Below, piece after piece: positions 1-7,621 of a DNA stretch of 33,331 nt (positions are counted from its first letter, which is position 1; each line of letters opens with the position of its first letter). The notes below the pieces were generated by a model, which saw nothing but the letters and a program-made list of their open reading frames with translations, did not search any database and was not told the origin of the DNA. This DNA comes from UBA1206 sp045643125 (GTDB taxonomy: Bacteria; Bacillota; Clostridia; Oscillospirales; CAG-382). The translations under genes were made by a program, and so were the position numbers. The stretch is taken from positions 1-33,331 of the forward strand of contig JAZUKE010000107.1 of the NCBI GenBank assembly GCA_045643125.1. The letters run 5' to 3'.

Positions 1-511
1 CCGTCGGTTCATCTGCAAGGATGACAGGACTGTCCTTGGCAAGCGCACGCGCGATGACGGTGCGTTGCTTCTGACCGCCGGAGAGCTTACTTCCTTTGCT
101 TTTTGTGTGCTTCTCAAGTCCGACGCGGCGGATGAGTTCGAGAGCTCTTTTATGTCTTTCGCCGGCATCCTCAATGTTCATGAGCGCAAGCTCGACATTC
201 TGAAGCACCGTAAAGCTTTCGATAATGTTGTATTCCTGAAAAATGAAAGAAATATATTTCTTTCTGTATTCCTCCCAATCGCTCTGGAGATAGTGCGAGG
301 TCGGTTCTCCGCCTATATAAATCTCACCCTCCTCGTATGTGTCCATACCGCTTATTACATTGAGAAGAGTCGATTTACCGGAGCCGGATTTACCGGTGAC
401 GGCAACAAATTCACCCTTGTCGAAAGAGAGATCGACGTTTCTGATACCGACAGACACGTTATTGTCGGAAACATATATTTTACCGATCCCTTTAAGTTCA
501 AGTAAACTCAA
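1..511 (-). CDS. ABC transporter ATP-binding protein, MacB/LolD-like (partial)
   Basis: ATPase subunit of an ABC transporter of the MacB/LolD/BceA type, which normally works with a FtsX-like permease to export or extract lipoproteins or peptides. Only the first 170 codons are in the window; the C-terminus runs off the left edge. Translating the minus strand shows, in order, Walker A GKSGSGKST (about residue 43), a Q-loop FQEYN, the signature LSGGQKQR, and Walker B VILADEPT at the edge. The start is a TTG at 511, chosen because AAGGAGG lies 8 nt upstream and the protein begins SLLELKGIGKIY, typical for the family. No permease is seen; it would follow on the left. The ATPase call is sure, the substrate is unknown. 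Confidence 0.93.
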   Translation of the reverse strand, partial: MSLLELKGIGKIYVSDNNVSVGIRNVDLSFDKGEFVAVTGKSGSGKSTLLNVISGMDTYEEGEIYIGGEPTSHYLQSDWEEYRKKYISFIFQEYNIIESFTVLQNVELALMNIEDAGERHKRALELIRRVGLEKHTKSKGSKLSGGQKQRTVIARALAKDSPVILADEPT

Positions 512-540
512 CTTTATCTCCTCCTTTTTAAGGTTATTTT

Positions 541-569
541 AATATAACATATTGGAAGCGGATTTTCCA
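541..569 (-). promoter_or_regulatory. possible promoter of the ABC transporter gene
   Basis: On the minus strand TGGAAA (plus 564-569) and TATATT (plus 541-546) are separated by 17 nt and lie about 30 nt before the TTG start. The -35 matches the consensus at only four of six positions. A small inverted repeat, ATGTAT-CACT-ATACAT at 597-612, lies in the same divergent spacer and could be an operator. Confidence 0.4.
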
Positions 570-621
570 CAGTATATTATGAACAAATGTAAAACGATGT
601 ATCACTATACATTATTTTGTT

Positions 622-646
622 GCATTTTTGCAAAAACGGTGGTATT
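622..646 (+). promoter_or_regulatory. possible promoter of the 665-1180 gene
   Basis: TTGCAT and TATTAT are separated by 17 nt just upstream of the GGAGGG ribosome binding site (651-656). The transcript would begin almost at the ribosome binding site, so the leader would be very short. Approximate coordinates. Confidence 0.35.
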
Positions 647-664
647 ATATGGAGGGTGAAAAAA

Positions 665-1180
665 ATGTTTTCCGATATCCTTACCAAACACGCAAAAAAA
701 TATCCACTCATTCAGCCCGAAGACATAGTGAAGCTCTGCTATCAGAGCGTTTTCGGCGTGTCGCATTTTATAAACAAAAACTGCAAAGGTCTGATAGAAG
801 CCGAATACAAGACCGTTCCGCACGACGTTGACGCGGAAAGATACGTCCCGATAGGCGGCGGATACGTCAGAGTCGAGCTGAAAGCGTTGGACGAAGATAT
901 GCTTGCAAGACTTGCCGAAGCGTTTGAAAAAACGTCGCTTTGCCGAAGCGGAGAGATCGAAGAATTTAAAGAAATGCTTTCCGAAGCAGCGGTGACCGTG
1001 AGAACGCATCCGTCGCTTTTCCGCTTCTCCGCCGAAGAATTCGATTCGTACCTTTGCGAATACGAAAAAGCCGGTTTTCCGCCGGTACGCCACAGCGAAA
1101 TATACCGTGCCGCATATAATCCTTCTTACCGCGTGATAAAGAAAGATTATGTAAACCTCATATCCGGAACGGACGTATAA
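665..1180 (+). CDS. conserved protein of unknown function (171 aa)
   Basis: A soluble protein of 171 residues with no signal peptide or membrane segment. The N-terminal part (PLIQPEDIVKLCYQSVFGVSH) resembles a family of short clostridial hypothetical proteins that begin with a PQD.VKL.YQ.EFG.GH-like motif; I know no function for it. The ATG at 665 is preferred over one at 617 because GGAGGG sits 8 nt before it and the extra 16 residues of the longer form read as spacer. It stands alone, divergent from the ABC gene and about 80 nt before the lipoprotein operon. Confidence 0.8.
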   Translation: MFSDILTKHAKKYPLIQPEDIVKLCYQSVFGVSHFINKNCKGLIEAEYKTVPHDVDAERYVPIGGGYVRVELKALDEDMLARLAEAFEKTSLCRSGEIEEFKEMLSEAAVTVRTHPSLFRFSAEEFDSYLCEYEKAGFPPVRHSEIYRAAYNPSYRVIKKDYVNLISGTDV

Positions 1181-1217
1181 TTAACAAAATGTTCACACAA
1201 AACAGTTAAAAATCAAG

Positions 1218-1223
1218 TATAAT
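1218..1223 (+). promoter_or_regulatory. probable -10 box of the lipoprotein operon
   Basis: A perfect TATAAT lies about 37 nt before the start of the first lipoprotein gene in an AT-rich spacer. No good -35 sits at 17 nt; TTCACA is 20 nt upstream, so the promoter is only suggested. Confidence 0.4.
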
Positions 1224-1259
1224 TATTAAGTTAAAATATTCATTTCAAGGAGAATGACT

Positions 1260-1829
1260 ATGAAAAAAACGTTTTTGATAATGCTTTGTCTTATAATGTC
1301 GCTTTCCGTAATACTTTGCGCCTGCGCCGACGATAATGACGGTGACGAAAGCAAGACCGGCGACGCATCAAGCGCGGAAGAAAGCAAAGCCGATATCGAA
1401 CCGGGCGAGACCTACGAATACAACGGTTCGTCGATAGTGCTTCCCAAAGGCTTTACCGTAAACGAAAATTCGCTTCTTGCCACTCCGGAAGACTATCCGG
1501 TACACGCCGACAATATAGTTCTGAGCTTTGAGAAGCGCTCCAAAGTCGCCGATATCAAGGAAGACGAGCTGCTTGCCCTCATCAAAGAGTCCGACGACAG
1601 CATTTTCAAGACTCTTGAAAAGTTTGACGAATTCAAAAACACGACGATCGACGGTCACGACGCGCTCATCGTCAAGTATTCTTTCGTCTATTCCGAGATC
1701 GAAATGCACGCTACTCAATGCGCGGTCGAGGTGTCGGGCGGCATCGTCTCTTACACCTTCACAAGCGTCACCGGCGAATACGACGCCGCGTTTGAACAGT
1801 CTCTCGGCTCGATAAAAGTCACCGAGTGA
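1260..1829 (+). CDS. lipoprotein, PsbP/DcrB-like fold (paralog 1)
   Basis: A 189-residue predicted lipoprotein. The signal peptide ends in the lipobox LCAC, followed by an acidic, serine-rich linker (about residues 23-55) and a domain beginning ETYEYNGSSIVLPKGF. That domain has the pattern of small secreted PsbP/DcrB-like proteins: a short beta start, a TTIDGHDALIVKY core and a final AFEQSLGSIKV. The fold assignment is a pattern judgement, not a search result. The ATG at 1260 is preferred over 1254 because AAGGAG (1247-1252) then has 7 nt spacing. The next gene, 13 nt downstream, encodes a clear paralog (shared EPG.TYEY, PVH.DNIVL.F, LEKFDE, SIKV), so a local duplication is likely. Function unknown. 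Confidence 0.85.
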   Translation: MKKTFLIMLCLIMSLSVILCACADDNDGDESKTGDASSAEESKADIEPGETYEYNGSSIVLPKGFTVNENSLLATPEDYPVHADNIVLSFEKRSKVADIKEDELLALIKESDDSIFKTLEKFDEFKNTTIDGHDALIVKYSFVYSEIEMHATQCAVEVSGGIVSYTFTSVTGEYDAAFEQSLGSIKVTE

Positions 1830-1842
1830 TTTGGAGCAAGAT

Positions 1843-2511
1843 ATGAGAAAACGTGTAATTTCCGTTTTATGCTCCATAATTTTCATTTCCTCGCTGCTTT
1901 TCGTCAGCTGCGGAGGCAGCGGAAGCGGTGATAATTCGTTTATTCCCTTTAAAAGACCAGATAAAAGCGAAGAAGAATCAAAACCCGAAGAAAGCACCGT
2001 TTTAAGCGAAGAAATGTCGGAAGTTGCGGAAGAAAGTTCAGACGAAACAGAAGAAGAAAGCCGCGCTCCCTTTGAACCGGGTATTACTTACGAGTATCAC
2101 GGCACGACGATAGTTCTCCCCAAAGATTTTTCGGTAGAAGTAAACGATGACGACATCGTCAGCGTGAAGCCCGCAGAATATCCCGTTCACACCGACAATA
2201 TCGTCCTGACCTTTGCGAAGGGCGGCAAAGTGTCGCAATACAGTGAAAAATTGTATCTTGCATCCATTAAAACCGCTTCCCCGGAAATGTTCGGAAATCT
2301 CGAAAAATTTGACGAATACACCGCCACGACCGTTGACGGTCACAAAGCACTCATTATCAGATACTCTGTAAATTATTCCGGCATCAATATGAAATTCACG
2401 CAGTGCATAGTCGAAGTTTCGTCAGGCGTCACAGCGTTTACGTTCACGACACTCGGCTATTACGAAGATGCTTTTGAAGCCTCTCTTGAATCCATAAAAG
2501 TAAAAGAGTGA
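1843..2511 (+). CDS. lipoprotein, PsbP/DcrB-like fold (paralog 2)
   Basis: A 222-residue predicted lipoprotein with a signal peptide and lipobox FVSC, a longer Glu/Ser-rich linker (roughly residues 40-85), and the same C-terminal domain as the upstream gene (TYEYHGTTIVLPKDF, PVHTDNIVLTF, TTVDGHKALIIRYS, LESIKVKE). The ATG at 1843 is chosen because GGAG lies 6 nt upstream; a TTG at 1831 in the same frame overlaps that ribosome binding site and would add four residues. It is 13 nt after paralog 1 and 28 nt before a solute-binding protein gene, so the three look co-transcribed. The linker suggests the domain is held away from the membrane through the peptidoglycan layer. Confidence 0.85.
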   Translation: MRKRVISVLCSIIFISSLLFVSCGGSGSGDNSFIPFKRPDKSEEESKPEESTVLSEEMSEVAEESSDETEEESRAPFEPGITYEYHGTTIVLPKDFSVEVNDDDIVSVKPAEYPVHTDNIVLTFAKGGKVSQYSEKLYLASIKTASPEMFGNLEKFDEYTATTVDGHKALIIRYSVNYSGINMKFTQCIVEVSSGVTAFTFTTLGYYEDAFEASLESIKVKE

Positions 2512-2539
2512 TCCAAAATATCCGAAAGGAGTAATAATA

Positions 2540-4087
2540 ATGGCAAAACGTATAATTTCCCTGCTCTGCTGCGTGCTACTCATTGCGTCTTCGCTTCTTG
2601 TAAGCTGTACCGAGGAAGGCAATGAAAGCACCGCTTCGGAAACCGTATCATCCGCCGGCGAACAAAGCAAGGCGGAAGAATCTTCGGCAGAAGAAGTTTC
2701 CGAAGGGCAGAAATACGATCCCCGTTACTACGACGCAGACGGCGAATACTCCGCCAACTACCTTCCCGAATTCGATGAAAGCTGGAAGGAATACGGCGAA
2801 TTCCGCGTACTCGTTGTGAGCAACGAAAAAGAGACCACTTATTTCAGCGAAGAGATCGAACCTCTTTACGATACCACCGACAGCGCGATAGTTGACGGTG
2901 TTACGTCAAGAAACGAATGGGTGGCGACAAAATACGGCATCGACGTAAAAGCTGTCCCCTCCGCTGACGTTTACAACGATATCTTAAGAGAAATAAGCGG
3001 CGGTCTTGACACATTCGACGCGGCAATGCCCTTTATGCCCTCTGCGGCAACACTTGCAAGAAACGGCAACCTCTACAATCTCAACGATTTCGATTCCCTT
3101 GACCTCAACGCTCCATGGTGGGATGCCAACGCCACAAACGCACTTTCCATCGGCGATAAGGTATATTTCACCGCAAGCGATATGACGATTATGCAGAAGA
3201 TAGTTTCTTCCGGTATCGCTTTCAACAAAGACCTTATGGCTCAGTATTTCCCCGATTTCGATATTTACGAAGCGGTCGAAAACGGCACTTGGACGTTTGA
3301 TCTGCTCTATTCTATGTGCAAAGAGATCACTCATCCTCTCAACGAAGACGACAAGATGGATGAAGACGATCTTTGGGGCATACTTGATACAGGTCCTTCG
3401 TTCTTCTACGGCTGCGGCGAACAGCTCATCAGCAAGGATGCCGACAACTATCCCGTAATAGATATCGGCTCCGATGAACGCTCCATTGCCGTCGCCATAA
3501 AGGTGCTTGAAAGATCGATAGAAAAGAAGACCTGGATGGCTACCACCGACGATTTCACCGACAGAAGCAACGTCTGGAACGAAATCGTCACCGTATTCGG
3601 CGAAAACCGTTCTCTTTTCATCGCTCTCCACTTCTCCGCCGTCAAAAAACTCCGTCCCTACGGCGTCAACTACGGCATAGTTCCCGCCGCCAAGTATGAC
3701 GAAAATCAGGACGACTATTTCACAAAATGCTCCGCCGCTTACGCTTTCGGCGTCTGCATCCCGCTTTCAGTAAAGGATCCCGATTTCTCCGCTTATATGT
3801 GCGACGTTATGGCTCTCGGCGGAAAGAAATACGTTTCCAATACATACTACAACGTAATTCTCAAGGGCAGAGATTTTGAAGACGAAAAGAGTGAAAAAAT
3901 GCTCGACATCATTTTCAACTCCATCGTATATGACCCCGCAGTCGTTTACGGCTTCTCCGGACTCAACAACATTATGAGCGACCTTGCAAAAGCAAACTCC
4001 ACCGATATCGTTTCCAAGCTCGAAAGCATACATTCAAGCGTTGAAAGCTCTATCGAAGAGATCATCGAGGACTACGAAGCACAGTAA
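2540..4087 (+). CDS. extracellular solute-binding lipoprotein, family 1 (sugar ABC type)
   Basis: A 515-residue lipoprotein (signal peptide and LVSC lipobox at about residue 23, then a Ser/Glu-rich linker to about residue 55) with the layout of family 1 carbohydrate-binding proteins. The body starts YGEFRVLVVSNEK, and the C-terminal half carries the stretch NYGIVPAAKYDENQDDYFT that is common in large clostridial sugar-binding proteins. AAGGAG precedes the ATG. Length is normal for the family. It is the third gene of a lipoprotein operon and is followed by a strong terminator; no permease or ATPase gene is adjacent, so it must share a transporter encoded elsewhere or act as a sensor. The substrate cannot be read from the sequence. 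Confidence 0.85.
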   Translation: MAKRIISLLCCVLLIASSLLVSCTEEGNESTASETVSSAGEQSKAEESSAEEVSEGQKYDPRYYDADGEYSANYLPEFDESWKEYGEFRVLVVSNEKETTYFSEEIEPLYDTTDSAIVDGVTSRNEWVATKYGIDVKAVPSADVYNDILREISGGLDTFDAAMPFMPSAATLARNGNLYNLNDFDSLDLNAPWWDANATNALSIGDKVYFTASDMTIMQKIVSSGIAFNKDLMAQYFPDFDIYEAVENGTWTFDLLYSMCKEITHPLNEDDKMDEDDLWGILDTGPSFFYGCGEQLISKDADNYPVIDIGSDERSIAVAIKVLERSIEKKTWMATTDDFTDRSNVWNEIVTVFGENRSLFIALHFSAVKKLRPYGVNYGIVPAAKYDENQDDYFTKCSAAYAFGVCIPLSVKDPDFSAYMCDVMALGGKKYVSNTYYNVILKGRDFEDEKSEKMLDIIFNSIVYDPAVVYGFSGLNNIMSDLAKANSTDIVSKLESIHSSVESSIEEIIEDYEAQ

Positions 4088-4103
4088 AACCGCAATTTTT
4101 CAA

Positions 4104-4149
4104 AACCCGACCGAAGACAAACACGTTCTTCGGTCGGGGTTCTTTTTTT
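4104..4149 (+). terminator. intrinsic terminator after the lipoprotein operon
   Basis: A 12-bp perfect stem (CCCGACCGAAGA, 4106-4117, with 4127-4138), a 9-nt loop, and a T-rich run directly after it. Confidence 0.92.
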
Positions 4150-4162
4150 GAAAAAAGAATAA

Positions 4163-4270
4163 AAAATAATTATCGTTTACGGTTCCGCAAAGGCTTATTA
4201 CAATAACGACGATATTCTCATAATGGGACTGCTTGATTTTTTGACAAACGAAAACAGTATGAATTTTTGA
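4163..4270 (+). pseudogene. possible coding remnant in the spacer before the kinase gene
   Basis: The spacer from 4150 to 4519 is very AT-rich except for this stretch, which reads openly from 4163 to a TGA at 4268 and encodes a peptide containing VYGSAKAYYNNDDILIMGLL and ending NSMNF. The codons look like those of neighbouring genes (many C-ending Tyr, Asn, Asp codons). There is no start codon or ribosome binding site at its beginning, where poly-A and stops intervene. It may be the 3-prime end of a deleted gene. No family is recognised with confidence; chance is possible. The rest of the spacer holds two promoter candidates. Confidence 0.3.
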
Positions 4271-4325
4271 TACTGCAAATCGCGGCATTATTTTACAAAA
4301 TATTGCATTTTTCTTAAAATATCTA

Positions 4326-4354
4326 TTTACTTTCGGAAAAATATATGCTATAAT
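4326..4354 (+). promoter_or_regulatory. candidate distal promoter of the kinase gene
   Basis: TTTACT and a perfect TATAAT separated by 17 nt. It would give a leader of about 155 nt before the kinase start. Confidence 0.55.
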
Positions 4355-4445
4355 ATCTTGAAATGAGTAATTGTGCCTTTATGAAACATATTATATAAAC
4401 TTAACATTTTCGTATTTTGATCAGGCGTATGCTTTTCGCAGTTGT

Positions 4446-4475
4446 TTGACAAAATTCGCGTTTTTACAATATTAT
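4446..4475 (+). promoter_or_regulatory. candidate proximal promoter of the kinase gene
   Basis: TTGACA and TATTAT separated by 18 nt, about 45 nt before the start codon. Confidence 0.6.
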
Positions 4476-4519
4476 ATACTATACCATAAAACGCACAAAC
4501 GGTATTGGGAGGTATTGTG

Positions 4520-5629
4520 TTGAGCGCAATTGACCTGTATCCTAAATTTCAGGAAGTATGCGATGCTTTTCGCATAAACGGGAAAGTTACAGATTATCAG
4601 GAAAACACTTTCGGAAATATAAATTCAACTTATATCATCAACGTCAGGCTTGACGACGGATACGAAAAAAATTTTTTTCTGCAGCGGGTGAACCGTTACG
4701 TTTTCAACGATCCGGCGGCGATAATGCGTAACATTGACCTTGTGACTACTTATATAATAGATAATTACCCCGATGACGTGCGCATCCATTATCACCACAC
4801 CAAAGACAGAAAGAATTATTACGCAGACAACGATAATTTGTTCTGGCGTATGTCAAATTATATCGATTCCGTCACGTTCAATAACTGTGCCGACCGCAGC
4901 GTGCTTTACGGAGTCGGCAAGGCTTTCGGCGATTTTCAGCGCAAGCTCAACAGCTTCGACGCTTCCCTGCTCAAAGAGACGATCCCCGATTTCCACAACA
5001 CGAAAAAACGTCTTGACAAGCTGAACAACGACGCAAGAACAGACGAATATTCAAGAGTGAACGAGGTAAAGGAAGAACTCGAATTTCTCCGTTCCGTTTA
5101 CGGAAAAGCGTGTCTGCTCGGCGATCTGCTCGAAAAAGGCGAACTTCCGCTCAGAGTAACGCACAACGACACGAAGACGAACAACGTCCTTTTTGATAAA
5201 GAAACTCATTTGCCGCTTGTGGTCATAGACCTTGACACGATGATGCCCGGGCTTGTCGCCCACGATTTCGGCGACGCGGTACGTTTTGCCGCAAGCACTG
5301 CCGAAGAAGACGAACCGGACGTAAGGATGGTGGCAGTCGATCTTGAAAAATACAAGGCTTTCTGCGAAGGCTTCATTTCGTCGATAGCCGGCATCGTCAC
5401 AGAAAACGAAATAAAATATATGGCTCTCGGCGCCGTAACGATGACCGTTGAGCTTGCTTCCCGCTTCCTCGACGACTATATCACGGGAGACAAATATTTC
5501 AAAACGAAGTACCCCGGTCATAACCTTGTGCGCGCCAGATGTCAGATCGCGCTCGCAAAAGATATGCTCGAAAAAGAAACGCTCCTTGAAAATATCGTAA
5601 AAGATATTTACAAGTCCTGCATTATGTAA
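4520..5629 (+). CDS. N-acetylhexosamine 1-kinase-like phosphotransferase
   Basis: A soluble 369-residue kinase of the aminoglycoside/choline phosphotransferase fold, close in pattern to NahK-type N-acetylhexosamine 1-kinases that phosphorylate GlcNAc/GalNAc at C1 in the lacto-N-biose/galacto-N-biose pathway. Visible features are the N-terminal lobe with FGNINSTYIINV and FFLQRVN, the catalytic loop HNDTKTNNVLFD (His at residue 215), and the metal-binding VIDLDTMMPG (Asp at about 237). TTG 4520 is preferred since GGGAGG then has 7 nt spacing; GTG 4517 would have 4 nt. It is a single gene between two terminators, without the GH112 phosphorylase that usually supplies its substrate, so the exact sugar is uncertain; another amino-sugar or alcohol is possible. 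Confidence 0.8.
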   Translation: MSAIDLYPKFQEVCDAFRINGKVTDYQENTFGNINSTYIINVRLDDGYEKNFFLQRVNRYVFNDPAAIMRNIDLVTTYIIDNYPDDVRIHYHHTKDRKNYYADNDNLFWRMSNYIDSVTFNNCADRSVLYGVGKAFGDFQRKLNSFDASLLKETIPDFHNTKKRLDKLNNDARTDEYSRVNEVKEELEFLRSVYGKACLLGDLLEKGELPLRVTHNDTKTNNVLFDKETHLPLVVIDLDTMMPGLVAHDFGDAVRFAASTAEEDEPDVRMVAVDLEKYKAFCEGFISSIAGIVTENEIKYMALGAVTMTVELASRFLDDYITGDKYFKTKYPGHNLVRARCQIALAKDMLEKETLLENIVKDIYKSCIM

Positions 5630-5655
5630 ACCAATCGGAGCGCAGATAATCGCAC

Positions 5656-5695
5656 AAAAAAAGCAGACTGATGAAAATAATCGGTCTGCTTTTAC
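5656..5695. terminator. bidirectional terminator between convergent genes
   Basis: AAAAGCAGACTGAT (5659-5672) pairs with ATCGGTCTGCTTTT (5680-5693) with one G-U pair; A-run on one side and T-run on the other, so it serves both the kinase gene and the convergent surface-protein gene. Confidence 0.85.
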
Positions 5696-5704
5696 TTATA
5701 ATTA

Positions 5705-7621
5705 TCAATTTTTAATTTTTAATTTTTTAATTATTACGACGGCTGCGGCGGCAAGCAATACGACAGATACCGGTATCAGCCATACGAGGAAAGACGCGCC
5801 TTTGTTTTCTTCCGCCGATGGCGGAGCCGAGACCTCGGACGCTTCTTCAGATGTTGCTTCCGTCGATAGCTCTGATATTTCTTCGCTTGCTTCCTCGGAT
5901 ACTTCCGGCGCTTTTTCTTTCCATATCGCGTACAAAGTCAGATTTTTGTCATCTTTGTATTCGCTTCCGGCGGCGTAATCGGCACCGCTTCCGTCTTTGG
6001 ACGTGTTCCAGCTCACGAACTCAAAGCCTTCGCGGTTCGGGATATCCTGCGGCAGAATGACGGCTGCGCCTTCTTTCTTCGTGAGCTTCTTCGGCGCATT
6101 CTTTCCGCCGTTTGCGTCAAAAGTCACGGTAAATTCCAACGTCGGCAATTCGTTCGTCTTCACCCAGCCGAGCTTGAATTTTCCGTCGGAGATCGGATAA
6201 AATACCTGCGTCATACCGTTTTCACTGCCGGAAACGTATATGTCGTCACCGCTTCCCACATAGCCGTATTCATCGCCGTTCACTCTTTTGTAAGTGGTTA
6301 TCTGCTTTTCCGAATGAGCGGACGCAAGTCCGTTTTCCGCACCGCACACGACATCGGAAAGCGGAACGAACGCTTCGATCACTCTTCCGCCGCTCATAAA
6401 GGTTATGCGGCACGCGGACGTATTGTATATCTTGTCAATGCGGTATTCGGTATTCGGATCAAGCTTTACGCCTTCGGAATTCATATACGCACTCGAAAAC
6501 GAGTTTATCTTCTCTCCGTCGCCGACATAGCAGACGAACGGAAGAACGCCTTTATACGTTTTGTCCTCCTCCAAAGGGTTGCATATATCGCAGTCGAAAA
6601 TTTCGTTGCCGTCGTCAAGCACTTCGATATACCCACATTCGCAGACACGGTAGTTTCTGTGCGGATGCGCTTCTTCAATGATCGGCTCCGAAAACGTGTG
6701 CGTATGACCTTCGGACGCAAAAAAATCGGTGTTCACGTTGAGACTGCGCGTATATGCGGTTATCGCATCGGCTATTTCGTCGGCGCTTCTGGTGTTGTCG
6801 CCTTTGTAGATATCTTTTATCTGTTCGGCGTAGAGCGTGTGATCTATGACCGCGACGCCGACATTCTCGCCCGTAGACGAGAATTTGTTGTAATACGCGC
6901 TTTTTATCCCCGTGACGACAAGCATAAATTCATTATATCTGCCGCCCGCTTCCACGCTTTTGCCTACGTTGAAACAGCCGGTGGAGCTGTATGTGGACGA
7001 ATTCACATAGTCCCACGATCTCTCGTGGATATCAATGCCGGTGCTTGAACTCATATAGCTTCTGTTTTCGGTACACCTGATGACGTCTCCGTCATTGTGG
7101 CATTGCAGATGGAGAGCCGCGTAGCCGCCGTGATTGGTGGTGGTTACCGGTAGTATGCCGTCAACGACGGTGGGCACGGGTGTGCCGTCGTTAAGCGACG
7201 GTTTGCGCGGGTTATCGGGGATCGTGGACGTAAAATCGTCCATAAACACTATCTGCGGCATACCGTCTTTGAGTCTGACGACCACGCAGACCGCCGAAAA
7301 ATGATATCTTTTGTAATCGGTGTATCTGCCCGAAATGTTGTTGTCGCTTGCGCCGTCAAAATAGAATATCACGTTTTTGCCCTTTTTGAGCGTGTCGCTC
7401 ACACGGGTGTCGAACTCGTTGACAAGGTGATATTTTATCATAGCGTTGACGTAGCGGCGGTGAGCTTCGTCTTTGATGATATCGCAGTTTATATAGTCAA
7501 GGTCTTCGAGGGTATAGCCGGCTTCGGCGCTCACTTTCATTTTCGCACCTCCGATATGAAGCATCGGCAATAGGCAAAGGATCGCAAGAACAAACGACGC
7601 TGCCCTTTTCATAGCTTTCAT
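5705..7621 (-). CDS. membrane-anchored surface protein with H...SxGC motif, SH3-like and InlB-type repeat
   Basis: A 638-residue secreted protein. In order: signal peptide (residues 1-33); an N-terminal domain with NHGGYAALHLQC, GIDIHERS (His 199) and SSTGCFNVG (Cys 216); a Cys/His segment (HTHTF ... CECG ... CDIC, 306-347); an SH3-like middle; one InlB/Listeria-Bacteroides repeat (FDANGGKNAPKK ... LYAIW, about 505-575); a Ser/Glu linker; and a C-terminal membrane helix with a Lys tail. The His followed by SxGC resembles the active site of L,D-transpeptidase-like enzymes, but this is inference only. The ATG at 7621 overlaps the GH36 stop as ATGA, implying translational coupling; ATG 7612 is an alternative. 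The last codons and stop lie in an AT-rich tandem repeat (TTTTTAA units, 5708-5730). Confidence 0.82.
   Translation of the reverse strand: MKAMKRAASFVLAILCLLPMLHIGGAKMKVSAEAGYTLEDLDYINCDIIKDEAHRRYVNAMIKYHLVNEFDTRVSDTLKKGKNVIFYFDGASDNNISGRYTDYKRYHFSAVCVVVRLKDGMPQIVFMDDFTSTIPDNPRKPSLNDGTPVPTVVDGILPVTTTNHGGYAALHLQCHNDGDVIRCTENRSYMSSSTGIDIHERSWDYVNSSTYSSTGCFNVGKSVEAGGRYNEFMLVVTGIKSAYYNKFSSTGENVGVAVIDHTLYAEQIKDIYKGDNTRSADEIADAITAYTRSLNVNTDFFASEGHTHTFSEPIIEEAHPHRNYRVCECGYIEVLDDGNEIFDCDICNPLEEDKTYKGVLPFVCYVGDGEKINSFSSAYMNSEGVKLDPNTEYRIDKIYNTSACRITFMSGGRVIEAFVPLSDVVCGAENGLASAHSEKQITTYKRVNGDEYGYVGSGDDIYVSGSENGMTQVFYPISDGKFKLGWVKTNELPTLEFTVTFDANGGKNAPKKLTKKEGAAVILPQDIPNREGFEFVSWNTSKDGSGADYAAGSEYKDDKNLTLYAIWKEKAPEVSEEASEEISELSTEATSEEASEVSAPPSAEENKGASFLVWLIPVSVVLLAAAAVVIIKKLKIKN

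Noticed and set aside
617..664. Longer start at 617 for the 171-residue protein
   Set aside because: The extra residues lie in the promoter and ribosome binding site region, and GGAGGG is well placed for the ATG at 665.
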